NCBI RefSeq assembly: GCF_001995215.1
Contig: NZ_MUXN01000023.1
Location: forward strand, 316 to 64,315
Length of the DNA stretch: 64,000 nucleotides
Source of the DNA: Amycolatopsis azurea DSM 43854
GTDB lineage: Bacteria > Actinomycetota > Actinomycetes > Mycobacteriales > Pseudonocardiaceae
Direction of reading: 5' to 3'
Position numbers and translations under genes: made by a program. Positions 42,046-51,651 of the stretch are shown here, piece after piece. Every line of letters begins with the position of its first letter. Position 1 is the stretch's first letter. The notes under the pieces were generated by a model. That model made no database searches. It was given only the letters and a program-made list of their open reading frames with translations, and was not told the origin of the DNA.

Positions 42046-45000
42046 CGGCGTCGCGACAGGGGAACGACCCGGTGGCCGTCGTCGGCATGGCGGGCCGGTT
42101 CCCGGGTGCCAACGATCCAGGTGAGCTGTGGTCCCTGATCCACAAAGGCGTGGAGGCCGTCACCCGGCTCACCGAAGACGAGCACGACCTGCCTGAGGCC
42201 CTGACCATGCCCGGATACGTGCCCGTCGCCGGCATACTCGAGGACATCGCAGGATTCGACGCGAAGTTTTTCGGGATTGGCCCGACAGAAGCGCGGGCGA
42301 TGGATCCGCAGCACAGGATGCTGCTCGAATGCGCCTGGGCGGCACTAGAGGACGCGGGCTGCGTGCCCGACCGGTTTCCCGGCCGGATCGGGGTGTTCGG
42401 CGGAGTTGGGACCAGCACGTACGGATCCCTCGACCCGACGCCTTACATTCCCAGCTTGGACCGGCCGGAAGACACCGCACGCACCATCGCGTCGGAGAAG
42501 GACTTCTCCGCGACCCGCATCGCACACAGCCTCGATCTCACCGGGCCCGCCGTCACCGTCCAGACCGCGTGTTCGACATCGCTGGTCGCGGCGCATCTCG
42601 CCATACGGGCGTTGCAAGTGGGCGACTGCGACGCAGCCCTGGCCGGTGGATGCACGGTCCGCGTTCCGCAGCGAGTCGGCTACCTATACCATGTCGGCGG
42701 CATTCTGGCTCCCGACGGCCATTGCCGTCCTTTCTCCCGCCATGCCGAGGGCACGGTACCCGGAAGCGGAGGCGGGATGGTGCTGCTGATGCGATATGAC
42801 GATGCCATCGCCGCCGGTTACCACGTGCGCGCGGTCATCCGGGGTTCCGCGTTCAACAACGACGGATCCAGCAAGGTGTCTTTCACCGCGCCCGCCTCCG
42901 CGGGGCAGACCGCGGTCATCGCGGCGGCACTGAATGACGCGGGGGTCGAACCTTCGACGATCAATTACCTGGAGGCCCATGGCACGGGCACCGAACTCGG
43001 TGACGCCGTCGAGTTCTCCGCGGCAGAACGGGCCTACCGGGGTGCGTCACCCCAGTCATGTGCGCTCGGGTCGCTCAAGGCCAACATCGGTCACCTCGAC
43101 GTCGGTTCGGGAGTCGCGGGACTGATCAAGTGTGTTCTCGCTCTGGAGCACGGCGTGATCCCGCCTGCGGTGAACACGCACCCGAGCGGAGCCGACCTTC
43201 TGCGACCGGAAACCCCGTTCTACGCGCCGACCGAATCCCTGCCGTGGCCGCGATCCGATTCGCCGCGGCGCGCTGCGGTCAGCTCTTTCGGGATCGGGGG
43301 TACCAACGCACACATTGTGCTGGAGGAGTCCTCTCCGGCGGCAGCGCGGCCGGCGCCGGAGAGGAATCGGCTGCTGGTGGTGTCGGCCCAGACCGGCGAG
43401 GCGTTGGCTCGCCGGCTGTCCGCGCTAGAACAGGTAGCCACCGACACCCCCGTCGATCTGCTGGCGAGCACGCTGAGCCACGGAAGGGCGACCTTCGCGC
43501 ACCGGTTCTCGACCGTCGTCCGCACGGCCGGGGAAGCCCGCGAAGCGTTCGCCTCCGCCCGTGCCACACACCGGGCCGCCCCCGTGCCACCCGAACTGGC
43601 CTTCCTGCTGCCCGGCACAGGCGCGGAACAAGACTGCGCCGTCGGCGATCTATACCGGTCCGAACCCATCTTCCGGAAGGAGCTGGACCACTGTCTTGAC
43701 ACGGTCGAGCCTCCTGTACGCAGCCGCATCACCACATTGCTCACCGGGCAAACTCGGCCGAACGGACCCGTACCGGTCTCCGTCGCCATGCCGGCGCTGT
43801 TCGCCCTGCAGTGGTCCCTGGCCCGGCTCCTGGACTCCTGGGACATCCGTCCAACCCGCTATCTAGGGCACAGCCTGGGGGAATGGGTCGCCGCCTGCCT
43901 CGCGGGAACCACGGACCGCGAACACGGCATGCGGCTCGCCGCGCTGCGCGGCCGCCTGGTCGAGAGCACGCCGGAGGGCCACATGCTCTCGGTCCCGGTC
44001 CCCGCCGACCAGCTTCGCCGGTGGCTGCCGCCTTCGGTGAGCATCGCCACGGAGATCGACACCGGTCGTGCGGTGATTGCCGGCCCGGTCGCCGATATGG
44101 AACACGTGGCCACTCAGCTCTCCTCCCGTTCCGTGCCGTACCGCCCGGTCCCGGTCAATCGGGCCATGCACTCGGCAGTGTTGGACCCCATCCTCGATCA
44201 GTGGCGTGACGCGGTGGCAGCGACACCCCTATCCCCGCCGCACACTCCGTGGTTGTCCAACCTCACCGGTACCTGGATCACTCCCGCGGAAGCCATCGAC
44301 CCGGACTACTGGAGCCGACAGCTGCGGGAGACCGTGCTGATGGACGCAAACCTGCGCTCGCTCGGTAGCTCCGAGGCCACCATCCTCGTCGAACTCGGAC
44401 CGGGACGCACCCTGTCCGGGTGGGCCGCACGCCACCCGGACATCCCCGAGAACACCGTGACCGTGTCCGCGCTCGGTCGATACGACGAACCACGCGGATC
44501 CCATGGCACCCTGATGGACGTGGCAGGCCGGTTGTGGAGCGCCGGAGTGCCGCTTGATCTCGCTTCCGTCGTCCGCGAGGCGGGGTTCCATCGGACCCCG
44601 TTGCCGACGTACCCGTTCGAGCGGGTCCGTCACTGGATCACCGACGTACCGCAGGCTTCGCCCCCAATAAAGACCCACAGGGAAAAGCCGCCCGAAGTAC
44701 GAAGCCTGGATCCACTCGCTGCGTTGTGGGCTGAGGTTTTGGGCACCACGGGCAGCGACGAAGACGAGGACTTCTTCGAAGCCGGCGGTGACTCCCTGCT
44801 AGCACTGCGGCTATCCTCGGCGATCCAGCACACCCTGGGCCTGCACGCCTCCCCACAGGACATCCTGGCCTCACCCACCTTGCGGTGCCTGCGCACCAGA
44901 TTGTCCGGGCCAGACGAGCAGGAGCGTTCTTTGCACGCTTTCCCCCTCCCTCCAGGGGCGACGCCGAATGGCCCTCCGCTCTACCTGATACACCCTATCG

Positions 45001-45614
45001 GCGGTGGCACCCTGGTGTACCGGCCGCTGGCCGCCGAAATCGGTTCGGCGCACCGCGTCTTCGGCTTCTCCGCCCGGGGTTTCCGGGACGTTGAGGAGCC
45101 ACGCGACGACCTGAACGCCATGGCCCGCGCCTACACCGACGAGCTGCTCGACCATCTCGACGACGGGCCCTACTGGTTGGCCGGTTCCTCCTTCGGCGGC
45201 GTCGTCGCCGTTGAGATGGCCTCGCTGTTGACGCGCTCGGGGAAGCCTCCGCTGCTGACCGCTTTGCTGGACTCACCTTTCCCCGGCTCGCTCGCCGCAG
45301 CAGCTCCGGAACCCGAAGCGCCACCAGACCCCGTGCACCGTCGTATCCTCGACGCACACCTGCGCGCCCTGACCGAGCATCAGATTCAGCTCAAGCCTCC
45401 GCCGAGCCCTCTCGTGTACATCCGCGCGGCCGTCGAATCCCCGGACGAGGCAACGCGGTGGCGGACGAGACTCACCACCCTTGAGGTCCGAACTTCGCCT
45501 GGCGACCACTACTCCATGCTCGAACCTCCCCACGTCGCCAACGTGGCAGCAATCCTCTCCGATTGCCTGACAGCGGCCGCGCACTCCTCCGTGTCCGGCG
45601 ATGCCGAGCGCTAG
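42042..45614 (+). CDS. Type I PKS module KS-AT-T-TE
   Basis: 1190 residues. Ketosynthase at about 8-430 (Cys177 in TACSTSL; EAHGTGT; ANIGHLD), acyltransferase at about 530-830 (Ser611 in GHSLGEW, RAMHS at the specificity site, closer to malonyl than methylmalonyl types), carrier with Ser918 in GGDSLLAL, and thioesterase at about 970-1185 (Ser1050 in GSSFGG). Ketoreductase and dehydratase are absent, so one extension would leave a beta-keto group, and the thioesterase releases or cyclises it. The ATG overlaps the A-T stop, so the two genes form one A-T/KS-AT-T-TE line. Confidence 0.93.
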   Translation: MTASRQGNDPVAVVGMAGRFPGANDPGELWSLIHKGVEAVTRLTEDEHDLPEALTMPGYVPVAGILEDIAGFDAKFFGIGPTEARAMDPQHRMLLECAWAALEDAGCVPDRFPGRIGVFGGVGTSTYGSLDPTPYIPSLDRPEDTARTIASEKDFSATRIAHSLDLTGPAVTVQTACSTSLVAAHLAIRALQVGDCDAALAGGCTVRVPQRVGYLYHVGGILAPDGHCRPFSRHAEGTVPGSGGGMVLLMRYDDAIAAGYHVRAVIRGSAFNNDGSSKVSFTAPASAGQTAVIAAALNDAGVEPSTINYLEAHGTGTELGDAVEFSAAERAYRGASPQSCALGSLKANIGHLDVGSGVAGLIKCVLALEHGVIPPAVNTHPSGADLLRPETPFYAPTESLPWPRSDSPRRAAVSSFGIGGTNAHIVLEESSPAAARPAPERNRLLVVSAQTGEALARRLSALEQVATDTPVDLLASTLSHGRATFAHRFSTVVRTAGEAREAFASARATHRAAPVPPELAFLLPGTGAEQDCAVGDLYRSEPIFRKELDHCLDTVEPPVRSRITTLLTGQTRPNGPVPVSVAMPALFALQWSLARLLDSWDIRPTRYLGHSLGEWVAACLAGTTDREHGMRLAALRGRLVESTPEGHMLSVPVPADQLRRWLPPSVSIATEIDTGRAVIAGPVADMEHVATQLSSRSVPYRPVPVNRAMHSAVLDPILDQWRDAVAATPLSPPHTPWLSNLTGTWITPAEAIDPDYWSRQLRETVLMDANLRSLGSSEATILVELGPGRTLSGWAARHPDIPENTVTVSALGRYDEPRGSHGTLMDVAGRLWSAGVPLDLASVVREAGFHRTPLPTYPFERVRHWITDVPQASPPIKTHREKPPEVRSLDPLAALWAEVLGTTGSDEDEDFFEAGGDSLLALRLSSAIQHTLGLHASPQDILASPTLRCLRTRLSGPDEQERSLHAFPLPPGATPNGPPLYLIHPIGGGTLVYRPLAAEIGSAHRVFGFSARGFRDVEEPRDDLNAMARAYTDELLDHLDDGPYWLAGSSFGGVVAVEMASLLTRSGKPPLLTALLDSPFPGSLAAAAPEPEAPPDPVHRRILDAHLRALTEHQIQLKPPPSPLVYIRAAVESPDEATRWRTRLTTLEVRTSPGDHYSMLEPPHVANVAAILSDCLTAAAHSSVSGDAER

Positions 45615-46078
45615 CCCAGGAACTCTATCGCTGTCCTGCGGCAGCGGCGCAGGATCACGCGGCCGGACTCGCCTTCGACCCCAACGTCACCTCGAGGACC
45701 CGCTGTTCACACTGTCCTACGACCAGGCTCGCGCAGCACACGGCGAACCCGGTTCCAAACACGTCGACAGTGTCGTGTGGTGCCTGCGCCGATACGGTCG
45801 ACCTTGGAAGTGCTGAGCGCGGTCTGGAGTCTGCCAGCGAAGGTGCCACTGGCCACGTTCACCACCGTCCGCCATCAACTGCGTGCCGCGCCTCTGTCTG
45901 ACTTCGTCCGGGTACGGACTGCTGGAGTTCATGCTGGTCGGGAATCCGCCGAGCTGCCCGTCAGGCACGCGACCGTGCCAAGTATTGGCCAGCATGTCTG
46001 CGGGACTCTGTATGAGAGCATGTGTAGCCCCTGGACCACGCCAAAGATCCGACGCACGTCGGCGAGGCTGGTGTTCTA
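45615..46078. other. Convergent gap between PKS and stand-alone A domain
   Basis: There is no supported gene. I looked on the minus strand for a carrier or condensation domain that would extend the A-domain gene and found none. Confidence 0.5.
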
Positions 46079-47632
46079 TCAGGGAACCGGGGGCACCGGT
46101 TTGTTAGACGGGACCAGCGCCTCTACGTCCAGTTTACCCTGAGGCGTGAGCGGCAAAGCGTTCACCGCAACGATAGCCGCGGGGAGTATGTGCGGTGGGG
46201 CGACAGTCGACAACGCACGTCGGATCTCCCGTGGGCTTACGGCGTCACCCACCACATACGCGACCAACTCCAGTTCACCGTCCTCGTTGTGGCGGGGCGT
46301 CACGGCGCATTGTTCGACACCGGGGACACCGGCGACCAGAGCCTCGACCTCACCGGGCTCGATGCGGAAGCCGCGTACCTGAACCTGCCGGTCGGCACGT
46401 CCCTGAAAGATGAGATCGCCCGACGGGGTGAGCCGTGCGAGATCGCCAGTTCGGTACATCAGGCTACCCGGTGGTCCTTCAGTGGCCGGGAGGAAGCGCT
46501 CGGAGTTCATTTTGCGGCGGTTCAGGTACCCGGCGGTGACTCCCGCGCCACTGATGTACATCTCGCCCACTTCTCCCAGTCCGACCGGAGTTCCGTCGGG
46601 GTGCAGGAGCCGGATGCGCACGTCATCCAGAGGCTGCCCGATCGGGCTGTCGGTGCGACCTGCGTCGGCAGTGCGGATCCGACGCAAGGTGGCGTGGACG
46701 GTCGTCTCGGTAGGACCGTACATGTTGATCAAGTGAGGCTTGTGGTCTCCGTAGGCCGCCAGCCAAGGCGACAACATGGTGGGTGTCAGCTGTTCACCGC
46801 CCAGCATCACCAGGCGAAGGGAGTCTGGGAGCCGGCCTGCGTTCAAGGCGACAGGGGCCAGCCAGCGAAAGGCTGTGGGCGTCTGGCACAGGACGGTGAT
46901 GTCTTGGTGCACGATCACTGACCACAGCTCCTCGGGATCTCGGGCTGTGTTTTGGGACACCGTCACGTAGCGGCCTCCGTGTGCCAGGGCTCCCCACATC
47001 TCCCACACGGAGAAATCGAAAGAAAACGAATGCAGGCCGATCCACACGTCGTCCGGACCGAATCGCACAGTCCGGCGCGAGGCGGAGAACAACCGCGGAA
47101 CGCACACATGGGGAACCACCACCCCCTTGGGGCGTCCCGTCGACCCGGAAGTGTGGATCACGTACATCGGATCGTGGAGAGATGCCGACCACGGTTGGTC
47201 ATGGTCCGGCTCCGCGACGAGCGCAGGGTCGTCGACTCCTACAAATCCAGCACCGGTTCCCGCTACCCAACCGCTGTGGGCGGATTCGCCTACGACAAGT
47301 CCCAGTTCACAGTCGTCGGCGACCATCTCCAGACGCGAACGCGGATAGGCTGGGTCGAGTGGCACGTAACCGCAGCCCGCCTTGAGCACCGCGAGCAGTC
47401 CGGTAAGCAGCCTGACTCCGCGCGCCGCGGAGACCCCCACAAGCTGACCGGGTTCCACACCTGACTTGACGATGCGATGAGCCAGGCGATTGGCATCGCG
47501 ATCGAGCGCTCTGTAGGTCGTGGAGCCCTCCGTCGCACCCACTTCAGTGACCGCGATACGATCTCCGGCATTCTTCGCCCACCACTCGAAGTGCCTGTGC
47601 AGAGGTTGCCGGTCCGGTTCCGGCAGTGTCAT
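46079..47632 (-). CDS. Stand-alone NRPS adenylation domain
   Basis: 517 residues, adenylation domain only: HTSGSTGRPKGVVV, INMYGPTETTVH, YRTGDLA and the catalytic Lys in PQGKLD near the end. It is a close paralogue of the A domain at 36438-39554 (shared PHVCVPRLFS and FDFSVWE). The code residues read D-F-W-C-M-G-M-V-H-K, Thr-like but with Cys in place of Asn. It stops right after the domain without a carrier, so it must load a carrier in trans or be a truncated module. The ATG at 47632 overlaps the stop of the unknown gene. Confidence 0.9.
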   Translation of the reverse strand: MTLPEPDRQPLHRHFEWWAKNAGDRIAVTEVGATEGSTTYRALDRDANRLAHRIVKSGVEPGQLVGVSAARGVRLLTGLLAVLKAGCGYVPLDPAYPRSRLEMVADDCELGLVVGESAHSGWVAGTGAGFVGVDDPALVAEPDHDQPWSASLHDPMYVIHTSGSTGRPKGVVVPHVCVPRLFSASRRTVRFGPDDVWIGLHSFSFDFSVWEMWGALAHGGRYVTVSQNTARDPEELWSVIVHQDITVLCQTPTAFRWLAPVALNAGRLPDSLRLVMLGGEQLTPTMLSPWLAAYGDHKPHLINMYGPTETTVHATLRRIRTADAGRTDSPIGQPLDDVRIRLLHPDGTPVGLGEVGEMYISGAGVTAGYLNRRKMNSERFLPATEGPPGSLMYRTGDLARLTPSGDLIFQGRADRQVQVRGFRIEPGEVEALVAGVPGVEQCAVTPRHNEDGELELVAYVVGDAVSPREIRRALSTVAPPHILPAAIVAVNALPLTPQGKLDVEALVPSNKPVPPVP

Positions 47633-48312
47633 CGGGCACACAGTTCGAGGAAATCGGATGTGGTAGTGAGAGCTACGTCCATCGCCTGAAAGACCTCATC
47701 GACTGAGTCTCCTCTGACGAGCCCCTCTTCTGCCATTGCAAGGCATCGGTCGAGCGAGTCCGGCCGGGTTTGGAAACGCTGCAGCAACTTGAGGAACTCC
47801 TCGGGTGGCGCGGGTTCGCTTGCGGCCAGCGCGTCCAGCAGATCGGCACAGAACCGATGCCATTCCATCAGACCCGCATACATCGCCAGACCCGAAGCGG
47901 CCTGAGACGGAACAGAACTCGTCCATAGCCAGCACCACGCGTAGTGGAGCGCGGCGGGAGGCGGAGGTGCGGTCAGCACCGCAGTCGGATGAAGCGCTTC
48001 GATCGCCTCGGACGCGGCGCGCAGCAGCGTCAAGGCGTTGAGCTTGTAGGTTGTGAAGTCCACGAACGGCCACGCGGCCGGCGAGGATGGGAATCTCGTC
48101 ACGCCAATGCCGAAGCCCGCGATCTGACTGGGAATACCCACTTCGAGATACTTCGCGAACTGGTTCCAGTGTCGCGGCTCTGCCTTACCGGCCAACACCA
48201 GTTGGGTGTATGCGTTGTCTGTGCCATCGACCGACCGGTCGTATTTCGCAATCACACCGGCCACCATCGGTGTCGAGGAGGTAACTCCCTCGTGTAATAG
48301 TACCTTGGCCAC
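47629..48312 (-). CDS. Unknown protein paired with an NRPS A domain (copy 2)
   Basis: 227 residues, paralogue of the 177-residue protein at 39551-40084. It carries the shared blocks and an extra Trp-rich central part (HYAWCWLWTSSVPS). The start (GTG after GAGGAGCTACT) and the 4-base overlap with the A-domain gene repeat the arrangement of copy 1 exactly. No signal peptide, no known catalytic motif. Since the family occurs twice and always before an A domain, a role in supplying, binding or modifying that enzyme's substrate is the simplest guess. Confidence 0.75.
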   Translation of the reverse strand: MAKVLLHEGVTSSTPMVAGVIAKYDRSVDGTDNAYTQLVLAGKAEPRHWNQFAKYLEVGIPSQIAGFGIGVTRFPSSPAAWPFVDFTTYKLNALTLLRAASEAIEALHPTAVLTAPPPPAALHYAWCWLWTSSVPSQAASGLAMYAGLMEWHRFCADLLDALAASEPAPPEEFLKLLQRFQTRPDSLDRCLAMAEEGLVRGDSVDEVFQAMDVALTTTSDFLELCAR

Positions 48313-48356
48313 AGTAGCTCCTCTTCCGCGCCGGGTGATGTACCGCAGCTGCAATC

Positions 48357-48759
48357 GTGACGCACCCTCATCCTGCTGCCAACTGGCCGTCCCGGGAGAC
48401 GGAACCTTGGTTGCTTCTCCGCGCCGGAGGGCCGGTCGCTGACGCGGCGTGCTCGTTCGTTGGTGACGGCCTGGCCTCCACGGACGAACAATTGCACCGC
48501 AACCAGCGCAGACTGATCCAGCCACAATTCCACCCGGCGTTTCCGGAATACGTCCCGATCCGCAAGACGGTCGAAGAGATCATCAGTTCATTGAGAGAAG
48601 GCGAAATGATCCGGGCGACAACGCCGCGCACGCCCCGCAAGCCACTCAGACGAACGATGGTTGCCCGATATGAGAGCACCCGTTCAAGGCGCCTACCTCC
48701 CGTTCGGCATGGGTACGAGGATATGCGTCGACAACGAAGTCGCCCGTTGCGTTCCATGA
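48357..48759 (+). pseudogene. Cytochrome P450 remnant
   Basis: An N-terminal P450 piece (GDGLASTDEQLHRNQRRLIQ, then PQFHPAF) is followed at 48691-48759, in another frame, by a heme-loop piece (AYLPFGMGTRICVDNEVA, with the ligand Cys). Everything between the C helix and the heme loop is missing, so a large internal deletion plus frame change has destroyed the gene. It was probably a tailoring enzyme of the NRPS/PKS locus. Confidence 0.75.
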
Positions 48760-49071
48760 TTCCTGCGGATTCCGCAATGATCGGCCATTGAAATTTTCAC
48801 CCTGCCCGACCTGCACAGAATTTTCGATCAAGGAAGTCCGTGCGGTTTTTGAAGATCAGTTGAGGCCGACACTCGGCCGTTCAGACAAGCCAATAGGCAC
48901 ATTCAGTGAATCAATTCCCCCGGGCATGCGAGCACCGTCGCGCCGGGGTACTCATGAGTAGTGAACGTTCCAGACAATGCGACGTTGCCCCGCTCCCGAC
49001 GAACTGTCTTTCCCCGGGCCGGGGTGGACACGATCGATCGTGCTCGGGCATGCCGAGAAAGGTCGACGCTG

Positions 49072-49824
49072 ATGGACATGGCCGCAGTTCCCGCACGAGC
49101 ACAAGGCAGACCGGCACCGGAGCGCGACAGTCCCGTCGGGCGCTCGTTCGCGATCCTCCGGGCGATTCGCGAGGCCGGCGAGCCGACGACGTTGTCCGAG
49201 ATCGCACGCAGGACCGGCTTGCCGAAGAGTACCGCCCACCGACTGCTCGCCGAACTGCTTGTCGTGGCCGCGGTGCATAAGACCAACGGCCGGTACGAAC
49301 TCGGCCAGGCGACCCAGGCACTTGCCGGATCCTGCGACCGGGGACTGGCGACCGCCTTGCGCCGGGTGTTCCGTCCGCTGCTGACCACGGTGCACACCAA
49401 AACTCGCTACCTGGTCGGCCTCGCAATCGCGGTCGACTCCAGGATCGAATGGGTCGACCTGCGGTACGACCAGGAATCGATCACCCTGATCCAGCGAATC
49501 GAGGAAAATACCGACCTGTGCGCAAGCGCCGCGGGCAAAGCACTACTGGCCCACAACCCCACCCTGATCACCGACTCGACGCCACCGACGAGCTTGACCT
49601 CGGAAATGGACCAAATCAGGCGAAACGGGACATCAGAGAACCTCAGCGAGGCAAGGCTCGGGATCATGGCGATGGCGGCGCCGTTGTTCAGAGCCGCCGA
49701 ACAACCGATCGCCGCCCTGAGCATCGGCAGCCCCCGAGACCGGTTTCAGCCAGAAGTAGCGCAAACCGCACTTCGCACAGCAAGTCTGCACGCCCACGGA
49801 CTACTCCGGCACCACCTTTACTAA
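49072..49824 (+). CDS. IclR-family transcriptional regulator
   Basis: 250 residues. The winged helix-turn-helix (SFAILRAIREAGEPTTLSEI and RRTGLPKSTAHRLL) is followed by the IclR effector-binding domain (LCASAAGKALLAH and FQPEVAQTALRTA). The ATG at 49072 has GAGAAAGG upstream; a GTG at 48961 would add a non-conserved N-terminus. It is the only intact regulator inside the NRPS/PKS region and is a candidate controller of it. Confidence 0.88.
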   Translation: MDMAAVPARAQGRPAPERDSPVGRSFAILRAIREAGEPTTLSEIARRTGLPKSTAHRLLAELLVVAAVHKTNGRYELGQATQALAGSCDRGLATALRRVFRPLLTTVHTKTRYLVGLAIAVDSRIEWVDLRYDQESITLIQRIEENTDLCASAAGKALLAHNPTLITDSTPPTSLTSEMDQIRRNGTSENLSEARLGIMAMAAPLFRAAEQPIAALSIGSPRDRFQPEVAQTALRTASLHAHGLLRHHLY

Positions 49825-50194
49825 CACTCCTCACACCAGTCTCGAGGAGCGCCCAGGGATCGCCCTGTCGGCCTCAGGGGCGCTTCGGCCGCAGGCCGGA
49901 CCAATGTTCTTTCACGCATCGCAGGCATTCCGCACGAGGCCGGGAGCGCACGACCGCGCTCCAGCCCTCGGGAGTACGTCCGCGGACGAAGGTCGCAAAG
50001 AATACTGTTCTTCGTAGTTGATCATTATGGAACATGACTGCATGATAATCGAAAGGATTCGTCATCTCACGCACTCCAGCGAATTATCCGTGATGGCCCA
50101 TCCGAGGGCTTGGCCATCTCATTCGCCGCCACACCACCCGAAGTCGGGGCGGTGTTCCGAAGACTACGTCGCCAGACTTGATCGGAGCATCCCG

Positions 50195-50992
50195 ATGTTT
50201 CAAGACCTTTTCGATGGATCGGACAATCACCTGAGAACACGGCTAGACGCGCTCAGCACGAGCTACGACGCCGCTAGCCGAAACTCCCTGTCCGCGACAG
50301 GCCTCGAGCAGGGCTGGCGGTGCTGGGAAATTGGCGGAGGTAACGGCAGCATCGCCCGATGGCTGTCGGACCAGGTCGGGCCGGACGGCTCAGTGATACT
50401 CACCGACGTCACCACACAGTGGGTCGAATCCGACGGACGACATAACCTCAGCGTGCGTGAACACAGCGTCGTCACCGACGACGCTCCCCGCTCGGATTTC
50501 GATCTCATTCACGCCCGCCAGGTATTGGCCCACTTGCCACAGCGCCACGACATCGTCCATTGGCTACCGAGCTGCCTACGCCCGGGGGGCCACCTGGTCG
50601 TGGAGGAGTTCGATCTCGAACAGCCACTGACAGTCGTGAACGCGGTCTCGGAAACCGCGGAACAGCCATTCGAAGCTCTCCACAAGCCGTTCATACGTCT
50701 GCTCCAAGCTCGCGAGATCGACACAGCATGGGCTCGCAGGCTCCCTGATCAGTTCATCGCCGCAGGCCTTGACAACGTGGTCACGAGGACCCACCGCCAA
50801 CAATGGCGAGGTGGTTCCTCAGAGATTGCGTTGCACCGCGCGAACCTGGCGCAACTGAGCAAGCACCTTCTCGACTGTGGGGTAGCCCAGCGCCAACTCG
50901 ACGCCTTCACCACACTGCTCGACGATCACCTCCTCAGGGTTTGGTCGTACCCGCTCGTGTCCGTGTTCGGGTCTTTGACCGTCTACCCCTAG
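50195..50992 (+). CDS. Class I SAM-dependent methyltransferase
   Basis: 265 residues. SAM-binding GWRCWEIGGGNGSIARWLSD, then ILTDV and the RQVLAHLPQRHDIVHWL and LRPGGHLVVEEFD segments give a complete class I core. The ATG at 50195 is chosen for GGAG seven bases upstream; the frame is open from 50018 and ATGs at 50042 and 50093 are possible. It could methylate the NRPS/PKS product, but it stands alone between the IclR gene and an IS256 element. Confidence 0.8.
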   Translation: MFQDLFDGSDNHLRTRLDALSTSYDAASRNSLSATGLEQGWRCWEIGGGNGSIARWLSDQVGPDGSVILTDVTTQWVESDGRHNLSVREHSVVTDDAPRSDFDLIHARQVLAHLPQRHDIVHWLPSCLRPGGHLVVEEFDLEQPLTVVNAVSETAEQPFEALHKPFIRLLQAREIDTAWARRLPDQFIAAGLDNVVTRTHRQQWRGGSSEIALHRANLAQLSKHLLDCGVAQRQLDAFTTLLDDHLLRVWSYPLVSVFGSLTVYP

Positions 50993-51041
50993 GTGTATTG
51001 ACCTGAGAGGGCCTGTAAAACGTTCGGTGTAACTCCCGATC

Positions 51042-51608
51042 ATGGAAGTGCACCTGATGATCGACATGATGTCCGGCGTGGAGAACGCTGAGGACTCGAA
51101 GCCCTTGACCGGTTTGGATGGCCTGGACGAGCAGCTCGTCGCGCAGTTGCTGAGCCGTGCCAAGGCCAGCGGGCTGAAGCTGACCGGTGAGGGCGGGATG
51201 CTGCAGCGGCTGACCAAGCGGCTGCTGGAGTCCGCGCTCAAGGACGAGATCACTGATCACCTCGGCTATGACAAGCACGATCCGGCCGGCCGCGGGACCG
51301 GCAACTCGCGCAACGGCACCCGCTCGAAGACCGTGTTGACTGATGTCGGCCTGGTCTAGGTCGACGTGCCGCGGGATCGGGACGCCAGTTTCGATCCGAA
51401 GATCGTCGCGAAGCGGCAGAAACGTCTCACCGGCGTGGACGAGATGGTGATTTCCTTGGCTGCCAAGGGATTGACCACCGGGGAGATCTCCGCGCACCTG
51501 GCCGAGGCCTATGGCGCCGAGGTATCGCGGCAGACCATCTCCACCATCACCGACAAGGTGCTCGAGGGCATGGGCGAGTGGCAGAACCGGCCGCTGGACC
51601 TGGCTTGA
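51042..51608 (+). pseudogene. IS256-family transposase, interrupted and truncated
   Basis: The N-terminal part of a mutator-type transposase: KRLLESALKDEITDHLGYDK, GRGTGNSRNGTRSKTVLTDV, then an in-frame TAG at 51357-51359, then VPRDRDASFDPKIVAKRQKR to DKVLEGMGEWQNRPLD. The catalytic DDE part is missing, so the copy is dead. The sequence before it (51010-51037) resembles an IS256 end. Confidence 0.88.
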
Positions 51609-51651
51609 GTTCCATCGGTGGTTGCGAACGGCTCAGACGAGAGGACAGCGG

